Assembly: GCF_000972845.2 (NCBI RefSeq)
Contig: NC_040027.1
Location: 10,779,760 to 10,843,759, forward strand
DNA: 64,000 bases
Reading direction: 5' to 3'
DNA from: Larimichthys crocea
Taxonomy: Eukaryota > Chordata > Actinopteri > Sciaenidae
Shown here in pieces: positions 39,176-53,490 of this stretch (its first letter is position 1; each line of letters begins with the position of its first letter). The notes under the pieces were generated by a model. That model was given only the letters and a program-made list of their open reading frames with translations. It was not told the origin of the DNA and did not search any database. The position numbers and the translations under genes were made by a program.

Positions 39176-42100
39176 AAAAAAAAAAGCAGCTCAGGCCGAG
39201 GCTGACTGGCAGCTTGCTTTGCTCCTGATATTTTTTTTTTTACAACTTCAGGGAGCAAAGTGGTGAAGAAATAAAATAAAAACAGACCCAGGTACCTCAG
39301 CAGGGAGAGAGGAGCAGGAAAAGGAAGACCAGCACATGACTCATTGATGCTGCAGCCGCTGCCTTTTCGGCTGCGTGTCAGTAATTACAGATGTGTCACG
39401 GAGACGTCCACCGTGGACGTTAGTGCTGTCGAAATTGGCAAATCATTGCAAAACACGAGCGCCGCCAAGGCAGTCTGGCACACCGTTTGGGTTTTTAACA
39501 TTTTACGAGCTGTTTAAATAAAAACTACGAGATTCTCAGGTCACGGCTTTTCATACAGTAAATAGGTGTTCTTGATGTTTTCTGAAGGGACGAAAATAAA
39601 ACACAAAAGATTTCTGAGCAGCCACATACGTCATTATCCACACACGGAATGGAGCGCAGAGTAATTGCACAGCCGAAGGGATGAAACACACTTCAAGTGA
39701 TGATTGTATGGGCTTTGTATACCCAGCCCGGTGTGTGTCAGGGGTTGTGGACGGGTGCCAATACTGATTGCTAACGCTTGCCCCTGTAACTTTTAATTGT
39801 TTTTTCGATTGCTTCAGAGTTTAATGGAAAAAACACCACAATACCTGTTCAAGGCATCACCTTCAGATGCCGTGTCAACCGTGGAGACTCCAGGCTATAT
39901 TTTACTGCTCTAAAAAGGGCACCAATTTCATGAGTGCGTCCTTGTGGAACGACGTAGAGGATGGTGATGCTTTGTGTAAACAGAAAGGCCTTCCAGCTTT
40001 TGTCTCACTCCTCATGTGGTAACCTGCAGCTTCAAAGATGCGGATTGGTCCATGAGCAATGAGCGTCATCTCCGCTTCTTGCACATTACGAGTGAAAAGG
40101 TTCAGCGTGTCAGATTTAGGGGCTTTATTTACAGAATATGGCAGTTTGGCCTTTATGTCTACAGATGCTACAGGTCTTCGAACAAGGTGTATACTTCTTT
40201 CGTGGCCATCGTAGTTTCTTCTTGTCACCTGGATTGAGAGGGTGACAAGAGGGGGTTGCAATCAGCAACTACACTGCTAGATAAAAAAATATAAGTTGTG
40301 CACACTGGACCTTATTGTACCAATTGTTTTGTGAGAAAAGCTGCAACTCTCCGTCTGAGTAACTGAATCGTACAACGACAGTAAGAAAGACTACATGTGA
40401 AAGGATGTGGAAAGTAGTTTGTGCAACTTCTTCCGATCCATCCGGTCCACGAGCTGATATGACTGGGCAGCTATCAGACTCACCTCCCTGCAGCACTCGC
40501 TCTCTGCAGCGAACGCCCTGACACGCCGCCAAAGTTAGACCGGGCTTCACCACACTCTTGACAACACGTTTTCATTCATGCATGCACTCGTGCAGGTAGT
40601 GCCGCACTTAGACAGCTCTCTCTTGAACTTGGAGCATAAAACAGGGCAGACTGGCAGGCTTATGCAGCGATAGAGGCTTTGCTTTGCGAGGGGAAGATAC
40701 TGTAATTGGAGTGCCTTTCAAAGCCTCAGCTTCTCCAGGAGGAAGCTATCAAAGCTGACAGCATTTGCTGGATTTCCTCTTGCCGAGCTCAGGGGCCATG
40801 CTCCGCTCTCAGCTATGCAACTACCAACTCGGATTCAGAGAGCTCGACTGAACACTGTAATGTTTTCTTCTTTACATCCGCGCTCTATTCAAGTTAGTCA
40901 GGGGCTCAAAGAAATAGACACTTTTAAGCTCAACCAGTTATATCCTCGTGGAACAGGTGGATTTTTGATATACTACTACAGTATCTGGAAAATGAGCCTA
41001 AATGTAAAGCACAATGTGACAAATAAGACCTCAAATGTTTACAGACTTTTTAAAGGAAAACCTCTCACTTAAGAAGAGCCTAAGAAGGTCGACAGATAAA
41101 AAGCAAGAACAAAAGCATTAAGTTCTCATTACATGAAAATTTAAAGCGTGTGAAACCACACTAAGCCCAACCCCGGCTTAACCTGGTCGATGTACTGACG
41201 ACTTCATGACTGAATGTTGCTCATTATCTAAACCTTCTGTAAACTTCTGGGTTGAGGCCAAACCTCTGGAGGTCACCACATGACAGGACTGCTAATGTGA
41301 CTAATGAGCGTGGGTTCAGGACTAGACTAACTTTCTCAGTGGAGGTGAACAAGTTCAGGAATCCACAACATGCCGAGGTTCATGCACGGATTCTGTCAGT
41401 TGAACTGAATTTGGCTGTTCAATACAAACTTTTGACTATTGCTTGTTTGTGTAGTTGGTTTTCAATATTCTCAATGATTTGCACAGCGCACCATCGGTGT
41501 GCAATCACTGTGACGAATACTTGCCAGCAGAAACAAAAAAGTAATGTCTGGTCTTTATGTCTCGGGAACCTCGGGAGGGAAGCTCTGGCTTGAAACGCCT
41601 TCCCAACCAAGTATGCGTATCAGGTAACTTTCTTTGTCACTATGTGATGTGAAAACATGTCAGAAAGAGTTAAAGTGTAAATCATTGTTCAGTGCTCTCT
41701 TGACAGGCTGCTGAAAGTGCTGTCAGCTGAAGAGTCAATCAAGCGGACGGCAATAAAGGAGATTGTACCGCCGTCTGGTTCAAAGTAGTTTATCCAAATT
41801 CACCGAGTAGACGTGCGTCACGCTCTCCTTTGTTTCTATCACCCTTCTCCGCTTATTAATTTTGTGTTTGTGGTCATTTGAGACTCGGCCTGTAAAGTTT
41901 ACAGCCGGCCATGCTGTCACTGCGGTACTCATCTGTATACCGTCTCGACTGACTGGAATCATTGAGTTTTCAAGGACGGACTGACGACGTGCACAAAAAG
42001 AAGACATGCATGAGTTACTTCACCTTCTTTGACTTCTTTTAAAAGACACCATAAGTTCCATTTGGGTAAGTATCATTCTTTGGCCATCACACGGTGTTTC

Positions 42101-43659
42101 AGTAAAGGCCAGTCCGTTCCCTCAACTTTGGCTGGAGACAATGAGATTACTTTGTTGACCTCCGAGAACAAAATGACTGGTGTCACGTTAACCTTGAGCT
42201 GTAAAATTTTTCTCGTAGTATTTTGACTTGTCGACAAGTCTCCAAATCATAGATGAAAATTGGACTTCTTGCACTGAATCACCAGTCCCTGAAGAACAGC
42301 TGTTTACAGAGGCCTCAGAAACAGAGGTAGTCATGACACTTCGTTAATCTCACTTAAGCACCTTAAGACATCACCAGATCCAGCAGGATTCGAGTGTATT
42401 CATTTCCTATGACCTTTAACTGCAGCCCATACCTCACAACACTTTGCAGTGTGGGTGAATATTCTCTGTAGTGTGGCCACTCATCATCATTGTTGTCCAT
42501 GTCCACCTCAGCTGCTCACACTCATGCCTCTTCAATTACACCTTCTCATCCTCCTACAGCTCCAGCTGTTACCTTCAAGCAACTTAGCACTGTAGCTATG
42601 GTAACGCAACCACCGACCGGACTTTTGTTGTCATCGCCCCTCATTATCGTCGAAACCACGTCGAGATTGCAGGACTCTCTCCCAATCTTCTGATCGCAGC
42701 CTGATTTGCATAATGTGAAGAATGGCGTTGATGCCCGAGCGAGGACAAGCTGGCCGGCTTTCACGCCTGACTGAAAAATGATCAGCAGATGTCAAGCTGC
42801 GTGATTGAAATTTAAAAAAAAAGAAAGCACACATGGTCACTGGAAAAGGTGGAGAACGTGGCTCTGCATGTGAGCGAAGGTTGTTGCTCCCAGGAGTTTT
42901 CCCTTTCCCTCCTGACTACCAGCATTGACAGACACTTTTTTTTTCTCTCTTGATGTGAGCGCATGCCTGCCTCCGTGTGTTTGCCCGGATGACCTACAGA
43001 AGTTTTCCCTCGCACGCTTCACTGTCTCCCAGGGCGCTATTATTGGCAGCTAGAGCCAAAAGGAATAGTTCAGCTTGTAAGGAACAATGTACACTGAGTG
43101 CTGTGTTGTCAATTTTGAAGCTAGGATTGGAGAGATGTGTCTAAGTGGAGGTGCATGTGTTTTCAATTCACACTCATTCAATCAGTGCTCTCGTTTTGAG
43201 TTTGGCTCTGAGAGAATGCGCTGTTAAGGTTCCTCTGGGGAATGCTGATGCATGCACGCTAATTGTGGGCGAGGAAATAATTCAGACCAGTCTTCGCAAA
43301 TCTCCCCTTGCAGCCAATGATTATCACGTGTGATGCTTCGTAGAGGACTGGGATTACATGAGGAAACGCTTGGCATGCTGGTCTAAATACAGCCACGGCA
43401 GACGTGAGCATGCCTAAATCTGATGCCGCACATACCGGAAATAGATTGAGAGCTTTATTATTCAAAGCTTGCGTAATAAAATCATCTCCAAAGTAACGCA
43501 GCCAGCTCCCACTTATACTGTTTACATTGGTGACAACTGGTTTAATTTAATATTTAGTGTCATTTTATACAATTTAGACTATCTCGAGCCAACATTTGGT
43601 TCACTAGGTGCTTTTGATAAGATGATATCTGGGGTAGGCCTTTTTACTCTGCTTTCTCC
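39176..43659 (+). repeat. Long direct repeat, copy 1 (contig-end overlap, left side)
   Basis: About 4.48 kb starting at the A-run before gcagctcaggccgaggctga and ending at ggcctttttactctgctttc tcc immediately before the N gap. Almost the whole segment recurs in the same order and orientation at 43697-48220. The copies differ by occasional substitutions, many single-base indels and a few larger indels. Copy 1 has blocks that copy 2 lacks or replaces with shorter sequence at about 39609-39677 and 40244-40284. There is no coding content. Most likely this is one locus represented twice by unmerged contig ends. A real tandem duplication cannot be excluded from sequence alone. Confidence 0.93.
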
Positions 43660-43696
43660 NNNNNNNNNNNNNNNNNNNNNNNNNNNNNNNNNNNNN
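43660..43696. other. Assembly gap (37 N)
   Basis: A run of 37 undetermined bases. Its left edge is the exact end of copy 1 and its right edge the exact start of copy 2 of the 4.5 kb repeat. Any open frame crossing it is meaningless. Confidence 0.99.
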
Positions 43697-46600
43697 AAAA
43701 AAAAAAGCAGCTCAGGCCGAGGCTGACTGGCAGCTTGCTTTGCTCCTGATATTTATTTTTTTTACACTTCCGGGAGCAAAGTGGTGAAGAAATAAATAAA
43801 AAACAGCCCAGGTACCTCCGCAGGAGAGAGGAGCGGAAAAGGAAGACCAACACATGACTCATTGATGCTGCAGCCGCTGCCTGTTCGGCTGCGTGTCAGT
43901 AATTACAGATGTGTCACGGGACGTCCACCCTGGACGTTAGTGCTGTCGAAATTGGCAAATCATTGCAAAACACGAGCGCCGCAGGCAGTCTGGCACACCG
44001 TTTGGGTTTTTATCATTTTACGAGCTTTTTAATAAAAACTAGAGATTCTCAGGTCACGGCTTTTCATACAGTAAATAGGTGTTTTTGATGTTTTCTGAAG
44101 GAACGAAAATAAAACACAAAAGTGAAGAGTCGAGGGGATGAAACAGCTTCAAGTGATGATTGTATGGGCTTTGTATAACCAGCCCGGTGTGTGTCAGGGG
44201 TTGTGGACGGGTGCCAATACTGATTGCTAACGCTTGCCCCTGTAACTTTTAATTGTTTTTTCGATTGCTTCACGAGTTTAATGGAAAAAAACACCACAAT
44301 ACCTGTTCAAGGCATCACCTTCAGATGCCGTGTCAACCGTGGAGACTCTAGGCTATATTTTACTGCTCTAAAAGGGCACCAATTTCATGAGTGCGTCCTT
44401 GTGGAACGACGTAGGGATGGTGATGCTTTGTGTAAACAGAAAGGCCTTCCCGCTTTTGTCTCGTCCGGTGTGAGTTGACGCCGGGCAAAGTACCGTTCCG
44501 CTTCCGTTCCGCTTCCGTTCCGCGTTCGGTGTGAGTCCCGTGTTACTCCTCATGCGGTAACCTGCAGCTTCAAAGATGCGGATTGGTCCATGAGCAATGA
44601 GCGCCATCTCCTCTTCTTGCACATTACGAGTGAAAAGGTTCAGCGTGTCAGATTTATGGGGCTTTATTTACAGAATATGGCAGTTTGGCCTTTTATGTCT
44701 ACAGATGCTACAGGTCTTCGAACAAGGTGTACACTTCTTTCGTGGCCATCGTAGTTTCTTCTTGTCACTTGGATTGAGAGGGTAAAAATATAAATTGTAC
44801 ACACTGGACCTTATTGTGCTAATTGTTTTGTAAGAAAAGCTGCAACTCTCCGTCTGAGTAACTGAATCGTACAACAACAGTAAGAAAGACTACATTGAAA
44901 GGATGTGGAAAGTAGTTTGTGCAAACTTCTTCCCGGATCCATCCGGTCCACAAGCTGATATGACTGGGCAGCTATCAGACTCACCTCCCTGCAGCACTCG
45001 CTCTCTGTCAGCGAACGCCCTGACACGCCGCCAAAGTTAGACCGGGCTTCACTCACACTCTTGGCACACACGTTTTCATTCATGCATGCACTCGTGCAGG
45101 TAGTGCCGCACTTAGACAGCTCTCTCTTGAACTTGGAGCATAAAACAGGGCAGACTGGCAGGCTTATGCAGCGATACAGGCTTTGCTTTGCGAGGGGAAG
45201 ATACTGTAATTGGAGTGCCTTTCAAAGCCTCAGCTTCTCCAGGAGGAACGCTATCAAAGCTGACAGCATTTGCTGGATTTCCTCTTTGCCGAGCTCATGG
45301 GTCGATGCTCCGCTCTCAGCTATGCAACTACCAACTCTGGATTCAGAGAGCACGACTGAACACTGTAATCGTTTTCTTCTTTACATCCAGCGTCTATTCA
45401 AGTTAGTCAGAGCGCTCAAAGAAATAGACACTTTTAAGCTCAACAGCAGTTATATCCTCGTGGAACAGGTGGATGTATTTGATATACATACTACAGTATC
45501 TGGAAAATGAGCCTAAATGTAAAGCACAATGTGACAAATAAGACCTCAAATGTTTACAGACTTTTTAAAGGAAAGCCTCTCACTTTAAGAAGAGCCTAAG
45601 AAGGTCGACAGATAAAAAGCAAGACACAAGAACAAAAGCATTAAGTTCTCATTACATGAAAATTTAAAGCGGTGAAACCACACTAAGCCCAACCCTGGCT
45701 TAACCTGGTCGATGTACTGACTTCATGACTGAATGTTGCTCATTATCTAAACCTTCTGTAAACTTCTGGGTTGAGGCCAAACCTCTGGAGGGTCACCACA
45801 TGACAGGACTGCTAATGTGACTTAATGAGCGTGGGTCTCAGGACTTGACTAACTTTCTTAGTGGAGGTGAACAAGTTCAGGAATCCACAACATGCCGGGG
45901 CTGCACCCGGATTCTGTCAGTTGAACTGAATTTGGCTGTTCAATACAAACTTTTGACTATTCGCTTGTTTGTGTAGTTGGTTTTCAATATTCTCAATGGT
46001 TTGCACAGCGCACCATCGGTGTGCAATCACTGTGACGAATACTTGCCAGCAGAAACAAGAAAGTAAGCCAGGCGTGAATGTCCTGAACTTTACAATACAA
46101 GTTTATGTCTCGGGAACCTCGGGAGGGAAGCTCTGGCCTGAAAACGCTCTTCCCAACCAAGTATGCGTATCAGGTAACTTTCTTTGTCACTATGTGACGT
46201 GAAAACATGTCAGAAAGAGTTAAAGTAAAAATCATTGTTCAGTGCCTCTCTTGACAGGCTGCTGAAAGTGCTGTCAGCTGAAGAGTCAATCACAGCGGAC
46301 GGCAATAAAGGAGATTGTACCGCCGTCTGGTTCAAAAGTAGTTTATCCAAATTCACAGGAGTAGAGCATGCTCTCCTTTGTTTCTATCACCCTTCTCCGC
46401 TTAATTTTGTGGTTTGTGGTCATTTTAAGACTCGGCCTGTAAAGTTTACAGCCGGCCATGCTGTCACTGCGGTACTCATCTGTATACCGTCTCGACTGAC
46501 TGGAATCATTGAGTTTTCAAGGACGGACTGACGACGTGCACAAAAAGAAGACATGCATGAGTTACTTCACCTTCTTTGACTTCTTTTAAAAGGCACCATA

Positions 46601-48220
46601 AGTTCCGATTTGTGTAAGGTAGCATTCTTTGGCCATCACACGGTGTTTCAGTAAAGGCCAGTCCGTTCGCCTCAACTTTGGCTGGAGACAATGAGATTAC
46701 TTTGTTGACCTCCGAGAACAAAATGACTGTTGTCACCTTGAGCTGTAAAATTTTGCCTCGTAGTATTTTGACTTGTCTGACAAGTCTCCAAAAATCATGG
46801 ATGAAAATTGGACTTCTTGCACTGAATCACCAGTCCCTGCAGAACAGCTGTTTACAGAGGCCTCAGAAACGGAGGTAGTCATGACACTTCTTTAATCTCA
46901 CTTAAGCACCTTAAGACATCACCAGATCCAGCAGGACACGAGTGATTTCATTTCCTATGACCTTTAACTGCAGCCCAAACCTCACAACACTTTGCAGTGT
47001 GGGTGAATATTCTCTGTATGTGTGCCACTCATCATCATTTGTTTCCATGTCCAACTCAGCTGCTCACACTCATTGCCTCTTCAATTACACCTCTCTATCC
47101 TCCTACAGCTCCAGCTGTTACCTTCAAGCAACTTAGCACTGTAGCTATGGTAACGCATACCACCGCACCGGACTTTTGTTGTCATCGCCCCTCATTATCG
47201 TCGACACCACGGCGAGATTGCAGGACTCTCTCCCAATCTTCTGATCGCAGCCTGATTTGCATAATGCGAAGAATGGCGTTGATGCCCGAGCGAGGACAAG
47301 CTGGCCGGCTTTCACGCCTGACTGAAAAATGATCAGCAGATGTCAAGCTGCGTGATTGAAATTTAAAAAAAAAAGAAAGCACACATGGTCACTGGAAAAG
47401 GTGAGAACGTGGCTCTGCATGTGAGCGAATGTTGTTTGCTCCCAGGAGTGTTTCCCTTTCCCTCCTGACTACCAGCATTGACAGACACTTTTTTTTTCTC
47501 TCTTGATGTGAGCGCATGCCTGCCTCCGTGTGTTTGCCCTGGATGACCTACAGAAGTTTTCCCTCGCCACGCTTCACTGTCTCCCAGGGCGCTATTATTG
47601 GCAGCTAGAGCCAAAAGGAATAGTTCAGCTTGTAAGGAACAATGTACACCGAGTGCTGTGTTGTCAATTTTGAAGCTAGGATTGGAGAGATGTGTCTAAG
47701 TGGAGGTGCATGTGTTTTCAATTCACACTTCATTCAATCAGATGCTCTCGTTTTGAGTTTGGCTCTGAGAGAATGCTGCTGTTAAGGTTCCTCTGGGGAA
47801 TGCTGAATGCATGCGCGCTAATTGTGGCGAGGAAATAATTCAGACCAGTCTTCGCAAATCTCCCCCTTGCAGCCAATGATTTATCACGCGTGATGCCTCG
47901 TAGAGGACTGGGATTACATGAGGAAACGCTTGGCATGCTGGTCTAAATACAGCGCACGGCAGACGTGAGCATGCCTAAATCTGATCCCGCACATACCGGA
48001 AATAGATTGAGAGCTTTATTATTCAAAGTTTGCGTAATAAAATCATCTCCAAAGTAACGCAGCCAGCTCCCACTTATACTGTTTACATTGGTGACAACTG
48101 GTTTAATTTAATATTTAGTGTCATTTTATACAATTTAGACTATCTCGAGCCAACATTTGGTTCACTAGGTGCTTTTGATAAGATGATATCTGGGGTAGGC
48201 CTTTTTACTCTGCTTTCTCC
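43697..48220 (+). repeat. Long direct repeat, copy 2 (contig-end overlap, right side)
   Basis: About 4.52 kb starting with the A-run directly after the N gap and ending in tttctcc at 48220, where the sequence continues uniquely into tcactttctacttttactga. It is a second version of 39176-43659. Copy 2 carries an extra block of about 82 bases at about 44463-44544 that contains a small GTTCCGCTTCC-type repeat. It also has about 27 more bases near 46067-46100. Open frames inside are broken differently in the two copies, which argues against any being coding. Confidence 0.93.
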
Positions 48221-51200
48221 TCACTTTCTACTTTTACTGAGCCTTCTCTTGTATCTGTGAGCCAGTGCTGATATGGGGTCACCCAACACCCAGCAGGTGT
48301 TGCTGTGTATTATTGGTACGGTTGGGCAAGTAAAAAAGGGCTGAAAACTCAGAGGCACGCACAAACACTGTGCTACTGCTGAGTTTTCTGCAGATATCAA
48401 ACTGTGAAATAACAACCTTTCCAGTGCAACCTTAAAGTGACTTTATAACAATAATAAAACCAAAGCTGACAGCAACACTTTCCTGTGATCAAAAGTAAGA
48501 AAAGATAAAACTCAGAAGACTGCAGAGCAGTTTGTTATTCCTTTTTTAGCGAGTGGAAAATAGTTTATTTGACAGCAACAGCTAAAGATAGACCGGAAAG
48601 GACAGGAGGGTGAGACAGAGGGTGGAAGTGATGTTTCTTTTCCTAGGATGGCGAGGGAATAACCCACCCTACTCTGCCTGTGACTGGCTTACCCTGTAGG
48701 CTTATTCTTACCCAAATCATACCCAACGAAGACAAAAAGCACTAACCAACCAGAGGCGGGTCGGTTGGTTAGTAGAGTAGGTCGAGTCTTTGCTGAGGGC
48801 AGCCTTGCTAGAACAGCTTGTAATGACAAATGCCGGTTTAGTTGGATTGCACAAAATCAGATTGGATTTGTAGACTGAACCATTGTTCCAGTTGGGGGCG
48901 TGAAGAAGCCTAATAATCTTGCTTGCACTGCCAAATGGTGGTGGCTCCATGCCCTGACTTCCACACCCCTTCACCTTTCTCAATGTAGGTAGTGTTTCAG
49001 ATGTGCACCGCTTAACCCGTAGAGGTCAGTGCAGCAACACTTTCCCTCCATCGAATATCTCATGTGGAGTCACTCGTTAATGAGATTTACAGAAAGTTTG
49101 ACCTCAGTAACAAAGGATAGGTTGTTGGACCTCCAAATGTTACAACTTTCTGGCTCCAGAGAGCATGAATACGCACCCCCAGGTTTTGTGTCTAAATGAC
49201 GAATGGTGTCTTCATTTTGGGGGGAGTGAATGTGCACTTAATGTAAATTTAGCCAATAGTTTTCACGATATGTTGTCACATTAAACTGATGGACAGAAGA
49301 GCAGATACCATCCTGGACATAAAAAAGATAAAAAGGCAATGCAGCTTAAAAACAGTCTGCTGCCAAGTCCATTATCAGTCCAAGGATTCATAGTCGATAC
49401 CTGTGGAAAACAATCTTCTCAAACTCTGTCTGTAAGTCCATAGTTCTCAAGAAAGTATCCATCAAGTGTCTGCTTGACGTCAAAGATATGGAACTCTTCT
49501 TTATCATTCTTTTATCATTGAGTCATCATCATGGAGTTATATTACAGAAGCAGATCGTTCTTGGCTCAGTCTTACGGGATAAAAATGGTGTTTCTGAGAC
49601 CTTTCCAATAAAGCAAGAAACATTTCTTGAGGCCTGGGGTCAGTTTTCTTCGTCCTTGTTTGATATGGACCTCTCATATCCCTCTCTTTTAATTCTTCTT
49701 TTCTGATATTTGACCTCATTTACTCAACACTAAACCTCCTCCACCTTTCCTATACCGACTTTCTGCAACTTTTCCCTCAGGCCTAAACACCATCCTATAC
49801 ATTTTAAGTATCTATGAGAAAAACTTTGAAACAACCTGACCTAATTAGCACCCATGAGGAAAACCCTACTCACTCACATTATTTTTTTTTCCATTAGTTC
49901 ACCGTAGTTATCTTAATCATTAGCTACCTATTGTATGCAGAGTACCTTCCTATAGCTGCAGAGGTGTTTCTGTGTCAGACGAGCTCTCAGTTCCCACAGT
50001 GTGGGTGATGTATGAACTCAGTTAATACCCCGACCTTTGTGGAACATTACAGCAATCCCGTTAAAAAGAGCACATTATTTCTGATACGACTTGGCTTGCC
50101 TTGATGAGGCTTGTCCTGATGGATGGATTCAGGTCTACTGAAAGTTTTGGCAATGATACAGTGAGGGCGGGGGAATCGCATTAACTGTAGACAACTTTGC
50201 CATTAGGTAACACTTCAAAGTATAGTTCAAAACAAATGAGCTCTAAGCGGTGTGACAGGGACAGACTTGTTAGTCATAAATGGGTGTTATGAGAGCCGAA
50301 GTGGTTTTAAATTGAACTTTTGGGAATTAGACGAGGAGCTGTCTGCCAGGCTGACAGTCTGATGGGAAGCAAACTCCATCTGACAGTTCACAACTTGAAG
50401 ACAACACACTTTTATGGACTGTTTTAACAAGAAAATGCACCAATATGTTGACATTCAACAATGATGTCTGATAGTCAACCTGCAGGATGGGATCATGGCT
50501 GAACCAGGAGTTTTTTTATGGATTATATTCGCTGTAAAGATACTGACCTGACTCAAACATAACTATGAAACCATCTTCTAGAGGTGTGTTCAGACATAAA
50601 GCACAGCCATTCATCTTGTATTGTTCATACGAATTGAACCACTGGACCGTTTATGCAGCTTGTGTTGATTCACCCCTGACAGATAACGTATGTCACACCG
50701 TCTGTGGTAGTGAGCTTGTGTGAGTTGTGCTTGAAGAAACCACAGCGGTTCAAAATAAGTAATGAGGAGCTGTATTTTCAATGACAGCACATATTTTCAG
50801 GTACGTTTCAATATGTCCACAGATTGCAAACAGCTCACAACAAACCACACTGTCATGCACAACAAATTTATGATTATGAGCAAGTAAAATTCATTTTACA
50901 TTTCACTGTATGATATTTAAATACTGAGATCAGCACCGACTTCTTCCCAGCGGGTTATCAATCAATCATACAGACTTCATCTGTTAGTGGTATTTCAGTT
51001 CACCAATCAGGGATCACAGTTTTGCTTCTAGTTAAATACAACGCTGGCTGTTTGTCCAACATCTGCACAGCAATCCTGCGCACACTCGATAACATTTCAA
51101 AACAGATTCCACCTCAAGCACACAGATAAAATGTTCATTCTTATTTACTCAGGATTAGTTAGGCAAATCTGAATCGTCTCTTCGCCTCAAAACACGACTT

Positions 51201-51610
51201 TCTTTCATCTTCTACGGCTGGCCATTGAGCAGTTAGGGGCAGTCGTGGGATATAAGTCCCAATCACAGAAACAACCATGGCTTCTTGTAAAAATGGAGTG
51301 TTGCTCTTCTCACTTCCCCCACAGAGGTTGCTGTTACTCAGGGATTTGAAGCAGGAACCTATCAGCATCAAACCACGTCTCCAACCTGTAGGCTTCTAAT
51401 TATCACCGCTTAACTCAGTTTCCTTCTGCAGTTGGCCTGAGCCTATGGGCACAGTTCACATTTTATTCCAATGAAATTAGCAATGCAAATAGATCCACGT
51501 CTTCCGTCTATTACCCGTGGTGCGATAAACACAAGGGACGAAACGGATTTGTGGAAAAAAAAAATGTAAAAACCTTTTAATTCTTTCCGCATCAGTGGTG
51601 ATATCTATTT

Positions 51611-51760
51611 TAATTAGCACGATCAGGAGCTGTATCAAATACTCAGGGAAGAAGGGGATGGGGGGGGGGCAGTGCAAATGATGTGCCTCTCCTGCCAAAG
51701 ATTGAAACAATTTTCTCATTTCTCCTCCCTCGTGGAGCGTCTTGACGTGCAAAATAATGA
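51611..51760 (+). repeat. Diverged duplicated module, copy A
   Basis: About 150 bases that align in the same orientation with 53491-53629. Shared words include gatcaggag, actcaggga, aaatgatgtg, ctctcctg and aattttctcatttct. By eye, identity is close to 78-80 percent over some 135 aligned columns, with one gap of about 11 bases at a G-run (51660-51669) present only here. Many differences are transitions, as expected of an old duplication. It is non-coding and its function is unknown. It could be a duplicated intronic regulatory element or two fragments of an unrecognised repeat family. Confidence 0.8.
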
Positions 51761-53490
51761 GAGAAAAAGAGTTGCGAGAGAGAATCAAGGAAAGGGAGAG
51801 AATTTGGGGGTTTGGGGTTTTCACGGAGTGGAGAGTTAGATCGGAGTGAGGTGGAGGGATAAAAGCTGCCAACGAATTATTATATCTTTCAAAGCAATTA
51901 CAAGCCTCTTAACTGAGCGGATGCTTCTCATTCCATCTCTAAAATGTCTCATCCAGCAGTAGATGTTACACTCCTAGCCTCGAGGGTTAGACAAGCAGCC
52001 TGTGTCATTGTCATCTGCACAAGGAAGGCCAGACAGATCCATCTTAATAAAGTGTTCGAGTGTTTAAGAAGCTTCTGGCATCCTGAGGTTGATCAGCTCC
52101 ACATGATGCTCGCCCGGGAGAAAGACAACCCAGGCGAGGCACTCAAGTTTGATTTCTTCAATTGGATGTCATTTGGCTTCATGTTGCGATAACATGTAGC
52201 AATGAAATGAGTGTGGTCAGGCTCTGCCGGACAGAAGAAATCAAATCAGAAAACATCACTAGATTAGAGATGGGTACATAAAAGAAAGCAAAAAAAAAAG
52301 AAATCTGACAATGTCATTTGTTGCATCTTTCGAGGGAGGCACAGAACAAAAGTTTTCCAAGCTCGTGGTATTAATGACTCTCAAGTATTCGACCCACTCT
52401 CCATTTTAAAACAGTATGGCTTTCGGGCATGCCTCAGATTTGTTGGGGATATTAAGATTTTGCCCTGTGCTCAAAATAATGCATGTTACTTCTGCAGACT
52501 TTCCAGCGAAGCAGAGAAACCGTGCCCATGTAGAATGTTTCCATCCTCGGCTGACGGATGGACTTGCTTGGCCAGTAACAAAAGAAGAACACTGAAACTT
52601 CCTTTCCTGGCTAAAGGGGGGTTAATTGATATTACTTCCCTTGTTAGTTTGGAAAGAGGAACACAACAGTGACGAATTATTTTTGCAGAGAATACAGCAC
52701 TCTACCTTCATCCCAGACATAATGGAAACATGACTCTGTGACCTGCTAAACACCTAGGTTTAGAAAAGGGATTGCTATCGTCTCCCAGCTTAACTTAAGA
52801 CATCTTTCTCTTGCAGTTATAGCTGTATAACTAGCTGCATATTTAATGCAGATCGTGATGTAGTTTATGGTTTTAATCACGCCTCAGTTTCAGTCTCATA
52901 GCTCATTCTGTACGTGAGGTGGGGGAGGGTACGCCTTGAGACTGTTGCTGTTGTGACACTGCGAATAAAAGAATCAAATGAACTGATTCCAAATGTTTCT
53001 CTGCTCTTAGCTGAGCTGAATAGAGTTTGAGATTTCAAAGTTTGCAGCCGTGACATTGAATGAAAACACGGCTTCATTTTAAGAAAAACTAATATTTTTT
53101 TATGTACTGAGGCAAAGATGAGTTGCGCGAGTATCAGAGCTGATCTTTTTCAGGTCCCTCGACGGTTTGGGAGCTGTAATTATTCCTGTGGTCTCTGGAT
53201 TAACGTTTTTTGCCCTGTACTGATATTAACATTCATCATCCATTCATTAGACTGGTTTGTAATTATTTTGATCATTCTGATGGAAACAGTCTATTATTAT
53301 AAGGACAATGGAAGCGTGCGGTTCTCGCATGACAATCAAACCCACAAGGTCACCTCATCCATGCATGACACGGTTATTATAAAGCACCATTTAAAACCTT
53401 TGTTTTTACGTCATGTGGACTGTGCTGTTCAGCATTTGAAAGGTGATACAGATTCCAGTACGTCCAGAAAAAACATCAGTCACACATAAA

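Noticed and set aside
43469..43862. Open frames running through the N gap
   Set aside because: They depend on undetermined bases and join two unmerged contig ends.
45061..45510. 149-codon open frame inside copy 2 of the 4.5 kb repeat
   Set aside because: The corresponding sequence in copy 1 is broken by indels, and the frame contains no known domain.
53118..53489. 123-codon plus-strand open frame with a hydrophobic stretch (VLILTFIIHSLDWFVIILIIL)
   Set aside because: A single membrane-like segment arises readily from AT-rich intron. No family match was recalled, and it stops just before the duplicated module.
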